Shown in pieces: positions 5,922 through 12,705 of a stretch of DNA of 12,705 bases. The number at the start of each line of letters is the position of its first letter. Positions within the stretch are counted from its first letter, which is position 1. The DNA is taken from positions 1-12,705 of the forward strand of contig JAEUSA010000464.1 in the NCBI GenBank assembly GCA_016788945.1, in the 5' to 3' direction. The translations under genes were made by a program, and so were the position numbers. The notes under the pieces were generated by a model that had not been told where the DNA came from, made no database searches, and was given only the letters and a program-made list of their open reading frames with translations. This DNA comes from Leptospiraceae bacterium. Lineage in GTDB: Bacteria > Spirochaetota > Leptospiria > Turneriellales > Turneriellaceae.

Positions 5922-7448
5922 ATGCCCGAAGGATTGCGCTCGGTACTTGAATTTGTCAGCACGCACCGTGCGCCTCTGGCGGCGGCCGGTTTTGCGCTGT
6001 TACTGATCGTCATCGCGATTATTACCCTTGCCGTGGGTATCAGCCGCGGCCGCCGGCTTAAGCAGGCAGGGGCAGCCGAAACAAAAGAAGAAACGCCGAA
6101 GTCCGGCGAAGAAATTACCCCCCCTGAAGAGGTAGTGCCGCCACCGCGTGTGAAACGCACGAAACTCACCATCGGCGACGTGGCCAGCCCGTGGACGCAG
6201 GGTGTCTACGAACGGCATTCGCCCGAGGCAAAAATTAATGTGCTGTTGCCGGCGTTTGCCTTCGACGCTGAAGGGTTGATCCACCGTACGCGCAACGCCA
6301 CTCTTGTCAAAGATGTGGATTTCGGCGAATTGTTGTCGCACTGTGACACTGCGGCCGGTGTATCATCGTACGGTGTCTATACCACGCTTGCATTGTGGCA
6401 TGCCGACCGACCTGAACTCGCGGTGACCGCGTTGAAAGTCGCAGGTCATGCAATGATGGCAGCTGAGCAGCGCGACCTTATTCGCTACTTGTTTCAAGAT
6501 ATCACCGGGGTACCGCTCCTTGCGCGAGCCGTACCCTCCCTGTCACAATACCGCAACGTCGCGTTTGCCGCTTCATTTCGTCTGTATTCAGCCGAACGTA
6601 TACACGGCAAAGAATGGAAAGAACTCGAGCCGCGCCTCGAACCGGCATTGCGTGAACACTACGACCACGAACTTGCACGCAAATTGCCTATCCGCCATAT
6701 TTATCGACAAGCAGCTTCGTCGGCTGTTTTCTCCGATGGGTTGTTTGATCTCAATAAAACCTGCCTTGTGCGGTTTATGAACGCACGCCGCTGGCAACGC
6801 CTGTTAGATTCAGATAAGCGGGCGCGTTTTCAGGTATGGGTCGCTGCCTTGCCGTGTAATACCGAAGCCGAAGCGTTGCTGCACGTAGCTAACCCCGAAG
6901 TTTTCGACGCCGAAGATCTTACTCCCGAGTTGCGCGAGACAATACCGCGCATACTCAACGCCACACGTGCCAAAGAATGGCTGTTTGGTTCGGCAAAAAT
7001 GCCCTCGCTCACGCTGAGACTGCATTACTTCAAATATTTCTGCCTGTTCAAGAAGTACAACGAAGCCGTGCGCTGCTTTGCCACGTTGTCGATCTTGCGC
7101 AAAGACCGCGCGACGCGGCTTTACTATGCGCGTGCACTGTTCTCGAGCGGCATGCAGCACGACGCCTGGTCTGAAATGAGCGCGCTTTTGGCCGACTACC
7201 CACGCGATGCCGCCGTGATGAACGAGACCGCGATCTATGCGCACCAGTTAGGTCGTCACGAAGAAGCACAGGAAATTTTTGCGCTCGCACGCGCGATGTA
7301 TCCCGATGACGCGACTCTCGCTTACAATGAAGCGGTTTTTGCCGAACAATACAGCAAAAAGCAGGTTGCGGAGAAATGGTCTGCCGTGCAGAAAATGACC
7401 GATTGGTCGAAACCGCAGAAAATGGCCGTGCCCCCTGTCGTTGAATAA
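5922..7448 (+). CDS. Membrane-anchored TPR-repeat protein
   Basis: A 508-residue protein with one N-terminal membrane helix (about 18-41), a charged linker rich in Lys, Glu and Pro (45-80), and a large, mostly helical body. At the C terminus, two successive roughly 34-residue repeats (about 399-432 and 433-466) have the spacing and small/aromatic pattern of tetratricopeptide repeats: ARALFSSGMQHDAWSEM, then AIYAHQLGRHEEAQEIFALA. A weaker third repeat may follow to about 490. TPR domains bind partner proteins, so this may be a scaffold at the inner membrane. The middle (85-380) matches nothing I recognise. The gene follows the small lipoprotein by 30 nt in the same direction. The ATG at 5922 has no strong Shine-Dalgarno. 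The coding call is firm; the function is only generic. Confidence 0.8.
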   Translation: MPEGLRSVLEFVSTHRAPLAAAGFALLLIVIAIITLAVGISRGRRLKQAGAAETKEETPKSGEEITPPEEVVPPPRVKRTKLTIGDVASPWTQGVYERHSPEAKINVLLPAFAFDAEGLIHRTRNATLVKDVDFGELLSHCDTAAGVSSYGVYTTLALWHADRPELAVTALKVAGHAMMAAEQRDLIRYLFQDITGVPLLARAVPSLSQYRNVAFAASFRLYSAERIHGKEWKELEPRLEPALREHYDHELARKLPIRHIYRQAASSAVFSDGLFDLNKTCLVRFMNARRWQRLLDSDKRARFQVWVAALPCNTEAEALLHVANPEVFDAEDLTPELRETIPRILNATRAKEWLFGSAKMPSLTLRLHYFKYFCLFKKYNEAVRCFATLSILRKDRATRLYYARALFSSGMQHDAWSEMSALLADYPRDAAVMNETAIYAHQLGRHEEAQEIFALARAMYPDDATLAYNEAVFAEQYSKKQVAEKWSAVQKMTDWSKPQKMAVPPVVE

Positions 7449-7529
7449 CCCGCCGGAGTTGTGCGGGTACACCCGGTGGGGTTCGCAGAATGAGCGACCG
7501 CTAACTGTGCCTCGCAAAGCGGTGCGAGT
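7449..7529. other. Short intergenic region between convergent genes
   Basis: It contains small stems only: CCCGC/GCGGG at 7449-7467 and CTCGCA/TGCGAG at 7511-7528. Neither is followed by a T-run on either strand, so neither is a convincing intrinsic terminator. No gene or tRNA fold is visible. Confidence 0.4.
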
Positions 7530-8552
7530 TCAGGCGTGCGCCAACTTGTGAAAGTCGATGAGACTGCATGTCTGCGGGAAAATCCGGTAGGTTATCGAAT
7601 GCGCCATCTGCTCAAAATCACCGCCGATATGCATCGGCGTCGCTTTCTCGTACGTAACGCGAATTTTTTTCACAAGGAAATCCAGCACGTCTTTACCACG
7701 GTAACTACCGTTCCAATATTGCCCCATGTTTGCGACCACGCTCACGGGTTTGGCCATCAGCACGCGCAGGTTCATATAACCTTCTTTTAGATTAGCAAAC
7801 GGAAACGCCCGCACGTTGTAGCCATAATAAGGTTCTGTGGCAACAGCCACTGCGGTCGACGGCCCACTATAGAGAACCTGTCGCTGGGTTTCGACAGGCG
7901 TATCGGTACCGCGGCGGTGCGCGACATGGTATGCTGTCGAGTCGCCCTCCAGTTCGATGCGCACTTCACCGCGATCGGGCCGAATCACCGATTCCGGTAC
8001 GGTTTTTCCGAGCCCAGCGCAGAAATAGCCGAACAGACCTGAGAACTGCTTTCGCGCCGCCGGGGTTTTCAGCGAATTCATAAACAATTGGTAATCCGCG
8101 GCGATGCGCGCATCAAAACCGGAACCGGCAAAATGAAAAATACGATTATCCCGTTCGATCAATGCCATTTCCATTGTATCGAGGTGTTCCGCATGCAGTG
8201 CGCGCTCCAACAGTTTGGTGCCGCCGCTCGAACCGACAAAACTTGAGATACCGTTGCCGGTACCGAGCTTGAGCACGCCGAATTGCGGTAATGTCAACGC
8301 CGCTTGCGGAGTATTCTTTTTGCTGATATAGTCGCGCACGAGGTTGATCAGGTTGACAAAACTGCCGTCGCCACCGCCGGAAAAAATCACATTGAACTTG
8401 TTATCGACGATGTGCTTCACATAGTCGCGTGCTTCTTCTTTCGTATGGCTGAGAAACAGGCTCGCGCGCGGTATAATTCTTTCTAGTGAGCGGCGTACTT
8501 TATCGGTGACGAGGCGGGCGTTGGCATTTAACAAAATGGCGATTGATTGCAT
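7530..8552 (-). CDS. Diacylglycerol kinase-family lipid kinase
   Basis: A 340-residue soluble kinase of the DAGK catalytic (DgkB/YegS-like) family, which phosphorylates diacylglycerol or a related lipid alcohol with ATP on the cytoplasmic face of the membrane. The N-terminal Rossmann-like half begins with AILLNANA (5-12), has the nucleotide-binding SGGGDGS at 58-64 (family GGDGT) and LGTGNG at 96-101 (family GTGND/A). The beta-rich C-terminal half ends with IGGDFE at 309-314, where the family has the catalytic-site DGE motif. ATG at 8552 is the natural start; no clear Shine-Dalgarno is visible. The gene lies 66 nt downstream of the alkyl-DHAP-synthase-like gene, separated by a hairpin. Its true substrate (diacylglycerol, alkylacylglycerol, sphingoid base) cannot be read from the sequence. 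Family confidence is high. Confidence 0.88.
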   Translation of the reverse strand: MQSIAILLNANARLVTDKVRRSLERIIPRASLFLSHTKEEARDYVKHIVDNKFNVIFSGGGDGSFVNLINLVRDYISKKNTPQAALTLPQFGVLKLGTGNGISSFVGSSGGTKLLERALHAEHLDTMEMALIERDNRIFHFAGSGFDARIAADYQLFMNSLKTPAARKQFSGLFGYFCAGLGKTVPESVIRPDRGEVRIELEGDSTAYHVAHRRGTDTPVETQRQVLYSGPSTAVAVATEPYYGYNVRAFPFANLKEGYMNLRVLMAKPVSVVANMGQYWNGSYRGKDVLDFLVKKIRVTYEKATPMHIGGDFEQMAHSITYRIFPQTCSLIDFHKLAHA

Positions 8553-8591
8553 GTAAAATATTCATCCGTGACCTTTGCGGATCAGGATTGC

Positions 8592-8605
8592 TGACAGCGG
8601 TGTCA
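8592..8605. promoter_or_regulatory. TGACA-N4-TGTCA palindrome before the lipid kinase gene
   Basis: TGACA (8592-8596) and TGTCA (8601-8605) form a 5-bp-arm palindrome in the 66-nt gap upstream of the kinase gene. On the minus strand the site begins with TTGACA (8606-8601), but no matching -10 lies 16-18 nt downstream. A palindrome of this size is expected several times by chance in a window this long, so this is only a weak operator candidate. Confidence 0.2.
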
Positions 8606-8609
8606 ATAA

Positions 8610-8638
8610 GTTTGTGGATTAACCTGAAATCCACAAAC
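8610..8638 (-). other. 11-bp stem-loop over the stop codon of the FAD-oxidase gene
   Basis: GTTTGTGGATT (8610-8620) and AATCCACAAAC (8628-8638) are perfect reverse complements with a 7-nt loop. The element includes the last codons and the TAA (8621-8619) of the flavoenzyme gene. On the minus strand it is followed by TTATTGAC, not a full T-run. It could be an intercistronic attenuator, an RNase processing point or a 3'-end stabiliser setting the ratio of the two enzymes. Confidence 0.55.
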
Positions 8639-10220
8639 CGGGATTCATCAGCCCTTTGGGATCCAGCGAACGTTTCAAATCGCGAATTGCCGAGACATGA
8701 ATGTGCGGAAATTCCTGTTTTGCATAAGCGCTGTGGTCGCGGCCCATCGCGTGGTGGTGGCTGATGGTACCACCCTCACGCACTACCGCCTCGCTGACCG
8801 CATGCTTGATGCGCCCCCACTGCTGCAAAAGTTTGTCACGGCTGCCCGGACCGTAAAAAGAAAAATACAGACACACTCCGTCGCTGTAGGCATGCGTCAC
8901 CCGGCAACCGACATGGCCTGCGCCTAATGTGTCTTCGAGCGTCTGGCGCGTGATGTCTTTGATCGCACGATAGAATTCGGCGGACGAATTCCATGGTATC
9001 GCCGTTTCAAAGGTGTCGACGACCATGTTCCATTGCAGCAAAAAATCGCGTATGTAGGGCTGGCGGAAAAACAGGCGCACCCATTCGCGCAATAACCGCG
9101 AGGCGCTCTCGTCTCTTATGCCGCCATGCTGCGCGGCGATACGCGAAAAGAGTTCGAGTCGTTCTTCGACAACGGGTAGCGTCGATTCGTCGCCGAGAAT
9201 CAAAAGTGCGCGGCGGTGCGGATGAACCCCGGCAAGTCGCGCGGTCTGTATGTTCTCGTCTTCGTCGAGAATACGCAGCTGCACAGGGAAAAGATCGGTC
9301 TGTACGATCTCGCGCGCAGCTTCGAGTGCCTGCACAAATGTCGGGAAAGCAATGCCGCGAAACCCGCGGTGCTCCGGCAGTGGATAAACCCGCAAACGCG
9401 CCGAGGTGATGAAACCTAACATACCTTCGCTGCCGGTCCAATACGATTTTGGATCAATCGCGACGCTGGTCGCCGGTAACGGGCGAGTGGAAAAGGTACG
9501 GCCGTCGCATAGTATGCCCGAAACGGCCTGCACACGTTCTTCGATCTTCTGGTGCACCGTACTGTTATGCCCCGCGCCGCGTGTCGCAACCCAGCATCCG
9601 AGTGTGCTGTGATGAAATGATTGCGGCGAATAGCGCGTATGCAGGCCGTGTGGCCGCAGCGCCGCATCGAGGTCGGGGCCCAAAACGCCCGCTTCGGCAT
9701 GGACAATGCGCTCGCCTTTGCTGACGCTCAGCACACGGTTCATGCCCTGCATATCCACTGAAATTACGGCGGGGAAAGATTCCATACCTTCGGGGTTCAC
9801 GCCGCCCACTACACTCGAACCGCCGCCAAAAGGAATGATGGCATAGTCATTGGCGTACGCCCATTCCAACACACGTTCGAGATCCTCATGGGTTTGCGGT
9901 GTTGCCACCGCGTCGGGCGCGGTCAGCGGTATACTTTCACGCAGCTTGGCCAGGTCACGAAAGCTGCGGCCGACTGCGTGCAGCAGGCGGGCTTCATGGC
10001 TCACGCTGACAAGCGAGCGGAGTTTCTCGGGCGCAACGATGCGAGATGGCGAAAGTTGAATATTCTCTGCCGCGAGAGCATCACTCTTGTCAAAGCGCTT
10101 CAGGTCAAACTGTTCGGAGAGACTCGCCAGCACCTTGTCGCACTCTTTCGTAGTCGCGGCATCTTCTTGGTAACCCCAGCCGACGGGATTGCGTGTTTTT
10201 GGCCGAGCGTCGCGCTTCAT
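8619..10220 (-). CDS. FAD-binding oxidase, alkyl-DHAP synthase-like
   Basis: A 533-residue flavoenzyme of the VAO/PCMH fold, closest in motif to alkyldihydroxyacetonephosphate synthase, which exchanges the acyl chain of acyl-DHAP for a fatty alcohol to make the ether bond of ether lipids. The FAD domain shows PFGGGSSVVGG at 130-140, STLGCWVATRGAGHNS at 205-220 and GSEGMLGFIT at 263-272. The cap/catalytic part shows VQLRILDEDE, CRVTHAYSDGVCLYF at 439-453 and SHHHAMGRDH at 487-496. The last matches the AGPS HHHG active-site loop except that Gly is Ala. There is no peroxisomal or membrane signal, so it is a cytosolic or peripheral enzyme. The lipid kinase follows by 66 nt, and a DUF1554 lipoprotein precedes by 66 nt on the same strand. 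Other VAO-family oxidases of unknown substrate share these motifs, so the family is firm and the exact reaction probable only. The ATG at 10220 lacks a clear Shine-Dalgarno. Confidence 0.85.
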   Translation of the reverse strand: MKRDARPKTRNPVGWGYQEDAATTKECDKVLASLSEQFDLKRFDKSDALAAENIQLSPSRIVAPEKLRSLVSVSHEARLLHAVGRSFRDLAKLRESIPLTAPDAVATPQTHEDLERVLEWAYANDYAIIPFGGGSSVVGGVNPEGMESFPAVISVDMQGMNRVLSVSKGERIVHAEAGVLGPDLDAALRPHGLHTRYSPQSFHHSTLGCWVATRGAGHNSTVHQKIEERVQAVSGILCDGRTFSTRPLPATSVAIDPKSYWTGSEGMLGFITSARLRVYPLPEHRGFRGIAFPTFVQALEAAREIVQTDLFPVQLRILDEDENIQTARLAGVHPHRRALLILGDESTLPVVEERLELFSRIAAQHGGIRDESASRLLREWVRLFFRQPYIRDFLLQWNMVVDTFETAIPWNSSAEFYRAIKDITRQTLEDTLGAGHVGCRVTHAYSDGVCLYFSFYGPGSRDKLLQQWGRIKHAVSEAVVREGGTISHHHAMGRDHSAYAKQEFPHIHVSAIRDLKRSLDPKGLMNPGLWISG

Positions 10221-10286
10221 GGACGAAGGCTGCTGATGGCGTCCCCCGGGTAAAGTCTAAAGCGGCGTCGAAAGAAAAGCCATTAC

Positions 10287-10967
10287 CTATTGTTCCACGC
10301 AATAGAAATTGCGTAGTTGATTGCAAGTCTGCGTGGAGTTATAGATACTGTTTGCGTCCAGAGCGTTCGAACTGCCGATGGTGCCGTTGGTACCGCCATC
10401 GGAAGTCCATGAGGTGCAGGCATTCGCGGCGTTTTCTAACCATTCGCTGCCCCCGGTCATCGTAAGGCCGGTCCAGACCTGAAAAAAAGCCGTATCGATC
10501 GTGCTCGTCAACGTGAAGGGTGCGGGCCAGATGCCTGCCGCATTGGTCGTGGCGATCTGCGTTACTCCGTCTCTGCGATAATATGTGGTGTTCGGTGTCA
10601 TCACCCAGTTAATATTTTCTGCTGCGCCGCCACTGCAGTTTGCCGTTGTGCATGCGATGCGATTTCCCGACAGCGCCAGCATGGCTTTGAATCCTGTCGT
10701 CGAAGCCGGGGTATTGGCATCGGTATTGCATTTGGTATCCGCACCGGTTAATCCGCCGATCTGCGTGCCGGTGTAGGTAGCTTGTGTGACAAATATGCGC
10801 AATGGACCGCGTTTTTGCGGGGCATTGCCCGAATGCGGATTTTCCAGTTTCTGCAGCAGGTCATAGTTACTGCAGGCAATGGCGATCGTCGATGAAAGAA
10901 TCGTGATAACGATGCGCAAGGTTGCCCGTTTTTTGATAAGCGTTTGATAGATAGGCATGGCTGCCAT
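10287..10967 (-). CDS. DUF1554-family lipoprotein
   Basis: A 226-residue secreted lipoprotein. The N terminus has two Lys and an Arg, then a hydrophobic stretch ending in AIAC, giving lipidation at Cys32 and probable anchoring at the cell surface or periplasm. Residues about 56-226 match the DUF1554 pattern known mainly from Leptospira and relatives: RIFVTQATYTG, the GGLTGADTKC segment, an A-rich RIAC block, NWVMTPNTTYY, FFQVWTGL, an ACTSWTSDGG block and a terminal NFYCVEQ. Six further cysteines (80, 106, 111, 184, 215, 223) suggest three disulfides and a C-type-lectin-like fold. The function of the family is not established. I chose the ATG at 10967 because GGAG precedes it closely; ATG at 10958 is also possible. 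The frame is open to 11150, but that extension is Cys/Arg-rich, overlaps the divergent gene's leader and would bury the signal peptide. Confidence 0.85.
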   Translation of the reverse strand: MAAMPIYQTLIKKRATLRIVITILSSTIAIACSNYDLLQKLENPHSGNAPQKRGPLRIFVTQATYTGTQIGGLTGADTKCNTDANTPASTTGFKAMLALSGNRIACTTANCSGGAAENINWVMTPNTTYYRRDGVTQIATTNAAGIWPAPFTLTSTIDTAFFQVWTGLTMTGGSEWLENAANACTSWTSDGGTNGTIGSSNALDANSIYNSTQTCNQLRNFYCVEQ

Positions 10968-11003
10968 ACGCTCCAATTCGGCAACAGGTGCCACATTTAA
11001 CAA

Positions 11004-11017
11004 TGAACAAACGTTCA
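11004..11017. promoter_or_regulatory. TGAAC-N4-GTTCA palindrome in a divergent region
   Basis: TGAAC (11004-11008) and GTTCA (11013-11017) flank AAAC. The core GAAC-N4-GTTC equals the LexA/SOS box core known from Bacillus and many other bacteria. It sits between the DUF1554 lipoprotein and the monooxygenase, where a repressor could act on both. The Leptospira interrogans LexA site is described as different (TTTG-N5-CAAA), and 5-bp palindromes occur by chance, so the identity of any regulator is open. Confidence 0.3.
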
Positions 11018-11070
11018 CTTTTGATTGACGAAGGGTCTGATGATGCGATTGCGCACCGCACAGAATTTTT

Positions 11071-11142
11071 GCTCGACACCGGCACCAGCCGGCAGAGCAG
11101 CAAAGGAGTCGGCATGAAACCGCGTCCATGCGGGCCGACTCC
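11071..11142 (+). promoter_or_regulatory. Structured leader with two hairpins before the monooxygenase gene
   Basis: Hairpin 1 pairs CCGGC (11079-11083) with GCCGG (11088-11092) around ACCA, extended by GCTC/GAGC (11071-11074, 11095-11098). Hairpin 2 pairs GGAGTCGGC (11105-11113) with GCCGACTCC (11134-11142), and inside it CCGC (11120-11123) with GCGG (11130-11133), leaving a bulge ATGAAA. The bulge contains an ATG (11114), and its AGGAG (11104-11108) is largely buried in the stem. No T-run follows. It may be a regulatory RNA leader or a translational control element; it matches no riboswitch class I recognise. Confidence 0.45.
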
Positions 11143-11160
11143 AAGAACATCCGTGTTCAT

Positions 11161-11165
11161 AGGAG
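11161..11165 (+). promoter_or_regulatory. Shine-Dalgarno of the monooxygenase
   Basis: AGGAG lies 5 nt before the ATG at 11171. This start places the first Rossmann motif at residue 12, the normal position, and is preferred over the ATG at 11114, whose own Shine-Dalgarno lies inside a hairpin. Confidence 0.8.
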
Positions 11166-11170
11166 ACATT

Positions 11171-12658
11171 ATGCAGCAACAACCCCTCGATGTCCTTATT
11201 ATGGGCGCCGGCTTCAGCGGCATCGGCGTCGCGATTAACCTGCAAAAGCAGGGTGTGACTAACTATAAGCTCATAGATCAGGGGCAAGATTTCGGCGGAA
11301 CCTGGCGCGATAATAAGTATCCCGGTGCAGCCTGCGATGTACCCTCACACCTCTATTCGTTTTCTTTTGAGCAGAATCCCAACTGGTCGCGCATGTTCGC
11401 AACCTCTGATGAAATTCATGCTTACATGCTCGACGTGGCGGCCAAACACCAGTTGCGCCCCAAGGCGGAGTTCGGAGTGCGAGTGATTAAGCTTGCCTAC
11501 GACGAAAATGCATGCCTGTGGACTGCAACGGCAGAAAACGGTAAAAAATACATGGCACGCGTTGTCGTCTCAGGTATCGGCGCTCTCTCGATTCCTTCGA
11601 TTCCCAAAATTGAAGGCGCTGATGCATTCAAAGGCGAAGTTTTGCATACTGCGCGCTGGCGTAAAGATACGAACCTCAGGGGTAAAAAGGTCGTCGTCGT
11701 CGGTGGCGGTGCGAGTGCCATACAGCTGGTGCCGGCAATAGCACCCGAGGTCGGCAAACTCGCTGTCTTTCAGCGCACGCCGTCGTGGATTATCCCCAAG
11801 CCCGATTATGAAATCGGCGAAACAGAAAAATCGATCTACCGCGCGCTGCCATTCGTGCAGCGCCTGCGTCGCACGATTATTTATGCACTGACCGAAGGTT
11901 TTGGCGCCGGAATTGTATTCAACACACCCGTGACAAACGCGCTCGAACGCCTCGCGCGCTGGAATATCGAACGCAGTATTAAAGATCCCGAACTGCGCCG
12001 CAAGGTCACGCCCGATTACCGTTTTGGCTGCAAGCGCATGCTGATCTCAAACGATTGGTATCCCGCGCTCACACGGGATAATGTCGAACTCGTCGCGTCA
12101 GGCGTGACCAAGATTACTCCTACCGGTGTCATCGCACAGGGCAAAGAATATGAGGCAGATGTCATCATCTATGCTACCGGTTTTGAAGTACCCAAGGCTG
12201 GTTCGCCTTTCCCGATTAAGGGTGCGCGAGGTCACGATCTCAATAACGACTGGAAAAACGGTGCGGAGTCATACCTTGGCATGACGGTGCATGGCTTTCC
12301 GAACCTCTTCTACTGCATGGGCCCCAATACGGGTCCCGGTCACACTTCGGTGCTCGTCTACACCGAGCCGCAATACCGTTACATTGCGTCGGCGGTTTCG
12401 CGCATGCTTACCGAAGGTATTGCCGCGCTCGAAGTTAAGGCAGAGAAGCAGGCTGAATTCACGCACTTCATCGACGAGCGCATGAAAGTTACCAACTGGA
12501 CCTCAGGCTGCAAAAGCTGGTACCTGACCGACGGCGGGCGCAATACGACGCTGTACCCGGGGTTCGCGGGTGAATATGTACTGAAAGCGAGCACGTTTCA
12601 TCTCGAAGATTTCGCCGTGGTGAAGAAGTCAGATTTAGAAAGAAAAGAAGTAGCGTAA
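11171..12658 (+). CDS. Baeyer-Villiger-type flavin monooxygenase (class B)
   Basis: A 495-residue soluble flavoprotein monooxygenase that uses FAD, NADPH and O2 to insert oxygen into ketones or to oxygenate heteroatoms. The FAD-binding Rossmann motif GAGFSG is at 12-17, followed by GGTWRDNKYPGAACDVPSHLY at 42-62, typical of the family. The BVMO fingerprint FxGxxxHxxxW is at 153-163 (FKGEVLHTARW), but the next residue is Arg instead of Pro or Asp. The second, NADPH-binding motif GGGASA is at 178-183 and the ATGF linker at 335-338. Size is normal for 4-hydroxyacetophenone- or cyclohexanone-monooxygenase-like enzymes. An ORF reading open back to 10988 is probably leader, not coding. No substrate can be named from the sequence. 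The gene is divergent from the DUF1554 lipoprotein. No partner dehydrogenase or esterase lies within the window. Confidence 0.9.
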   Translation: MQQQPLDVLIMGAGFSGIGVAINLQKQGVTNYKLIDQGQDFGGTWRDNKYPGAACDVPSHLYSFSFEQNPNWSRMFATSDEIHAYMLDVAAKHQLRPKAEFGVRVIKLAYDENACLWTATAENGKKYMARVVVSGIGALSIPSIPKIEGADAFKGEVLHTARWRKDTNLRGKKVVVVGGGASAIQLVPAIAPEVGKLAVFQRTPSWIIPKPDYEIGETEKSIYRALPFVQRLRRTIIYALTEGFGAGIVFNTPVTNALERLARWNIERSIKDPELRRKVTPDYRFGCKRMLISNDWYPALTRDNVELVASGVTKITPTGVIAQGKEYEADVIIYATGFEVPKAGSPFPIKGARGHDLNNDWKNGAESYLGMTVHGFPNLFYCMGPNTGPGHTSVLVYTEPQYRYIASAVSRMLTEGIAALEVKAEKQAEFTHFIDERMKVTNWTSGCKSWYLTDGGRNTTLYPGFAGEYVLKASTFHLEDFAVVKKSDLERKEVA

Positions 12659-12705
12659 CCCGCTCGGTTTGACTGCGCTCACCGGTCGGTGGCCTGGTCG
12701 CTGAG
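12659..12705. repeat. GC-rich hairpin region cut by the window edge
   Basis: After the monooxygenase stop, CACCG (12680-12684) and CGGTG (12687-12691) form a short tight stem. The window ends in GGTCGCTGAG. This resembles one arm of the GGTCGCTGAGCG-AGTCGAAG type of dispersed intergenic inverted repeat seen in many bacteria, but the partner arm is outside the window. It may act as a terminator. Confidence 0.3.

Noticed and set aside
7449..7529. Possible tRNA or small RNA suggested by GGTTCGCAGAAT
   Set aside because: There is no acceptor stem or anticodon arm that pairs, so the T-loop resemblance is accidental.
8472..8477. TATAAT inside the lipid kinase gene
   Set aside because: No matching -35 element is found 16-18 nt upstream, and there is no plus-strand gene to serve.
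9007..9441. 144-residue minus-strand ORF and several plus-strand ORFs inside the flavoenzyme gene
   Set aside because: All overlap a well-supported FAD-oxidase frame and are Arg-rich shadow translations without recognisable domains.
10968..11150. N-terminal extension of the DUF1554 protein
   Set aside because: It would bury a clear lipoprotein signal peptide and read through the other gene's leader; the Cys/Arg-rich composition is typical of non-coding translation.
10988..11170. Coding extension of the monooxygenase to 10988
   Set aside because: The Rossmann motif is expected within about 15 residues of the start, and AGGAG precedes the ATG at 11171. The region is better explained as a structured leader.

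Overview
The window most resembles a spirochaete of the order Leptospirales, with Turneriella or Leptonema as the closest guesses. The evidence is a DUF1554-type lipoprotein (a family concentrated in Leptospira and relatives), loosely conserved spirochaetal lipoboxes, a long divergent membrane pyrophosphatase, and a G+C content that looks near or slightly above half. The species assignment is inference from gene content. No rRNA, tRNA, CRISPR array, insertion sequence or phage gene was seen, and the coding density is that of an ordinary chromosome.

Layout, left to right. (1) A minus-strand metallo-beta-lactamase-fold protein (159-1241) with an atypical metal motif lies divergent from a large plus-strand membrane H+-translocating pyrophosphatase (1367-3823). 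A strong hairpin followed by six T sits in the space between them. (2) The pyrophosphatase ends at two consecutive hairpins, the second a clear intrinsic terminator, and faces a convergent minus-strand pair: an ECF sigma factor (4916-5494) whose end overlaps by 8 nt a single-pass membrane protein that is probably its anti-sigma factor (3901-4923). (3) Divergent from the sigma factor are a small lipoprotein (5592-5891) and a membrane-anchored TPR protein (5922-7448). (4) A minus-strand series follows: a DUF1554 lipoprotein (10287-10967), an FAD-dependent alkyl-DHAP-synthase-like enzyme (8619-10220) and a diacylglycerol-kinase-family lipid kinase (7530-8552). (5) A plus-strand Baeyer-Villiger-type flavin monooxygenase (11171-12658) has a structured leader and a palindrome just upstream.

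How the genes may work together. The pyrophosphatase couples PPi hydrolysis to proton export and stands alone. The sigma/anti-sigma pair looks like a cell-envelope signalling switch. The divergent lipoprotein and TPR protein are natural candidates for its regulon, but no ECF promoter motif could be demonstrated. The alkyl-DHAP-synthase-like flavoenzyme next to a lipid kinase suggests a glycerolipid or ether-lipid step, and the same pairing is known from mycobacteria (Rv2251-Rv2252).

Nothing here is clearly a new defence or mobile system. The parts most worth checking are regulatory: structured leaders before the pyrophosphatase and the monooxygenase, inverted repeats in the divergent regions, a possible antisense unit over the first gene, and the membrane anti-sigma candidate, which has no zinc motif.
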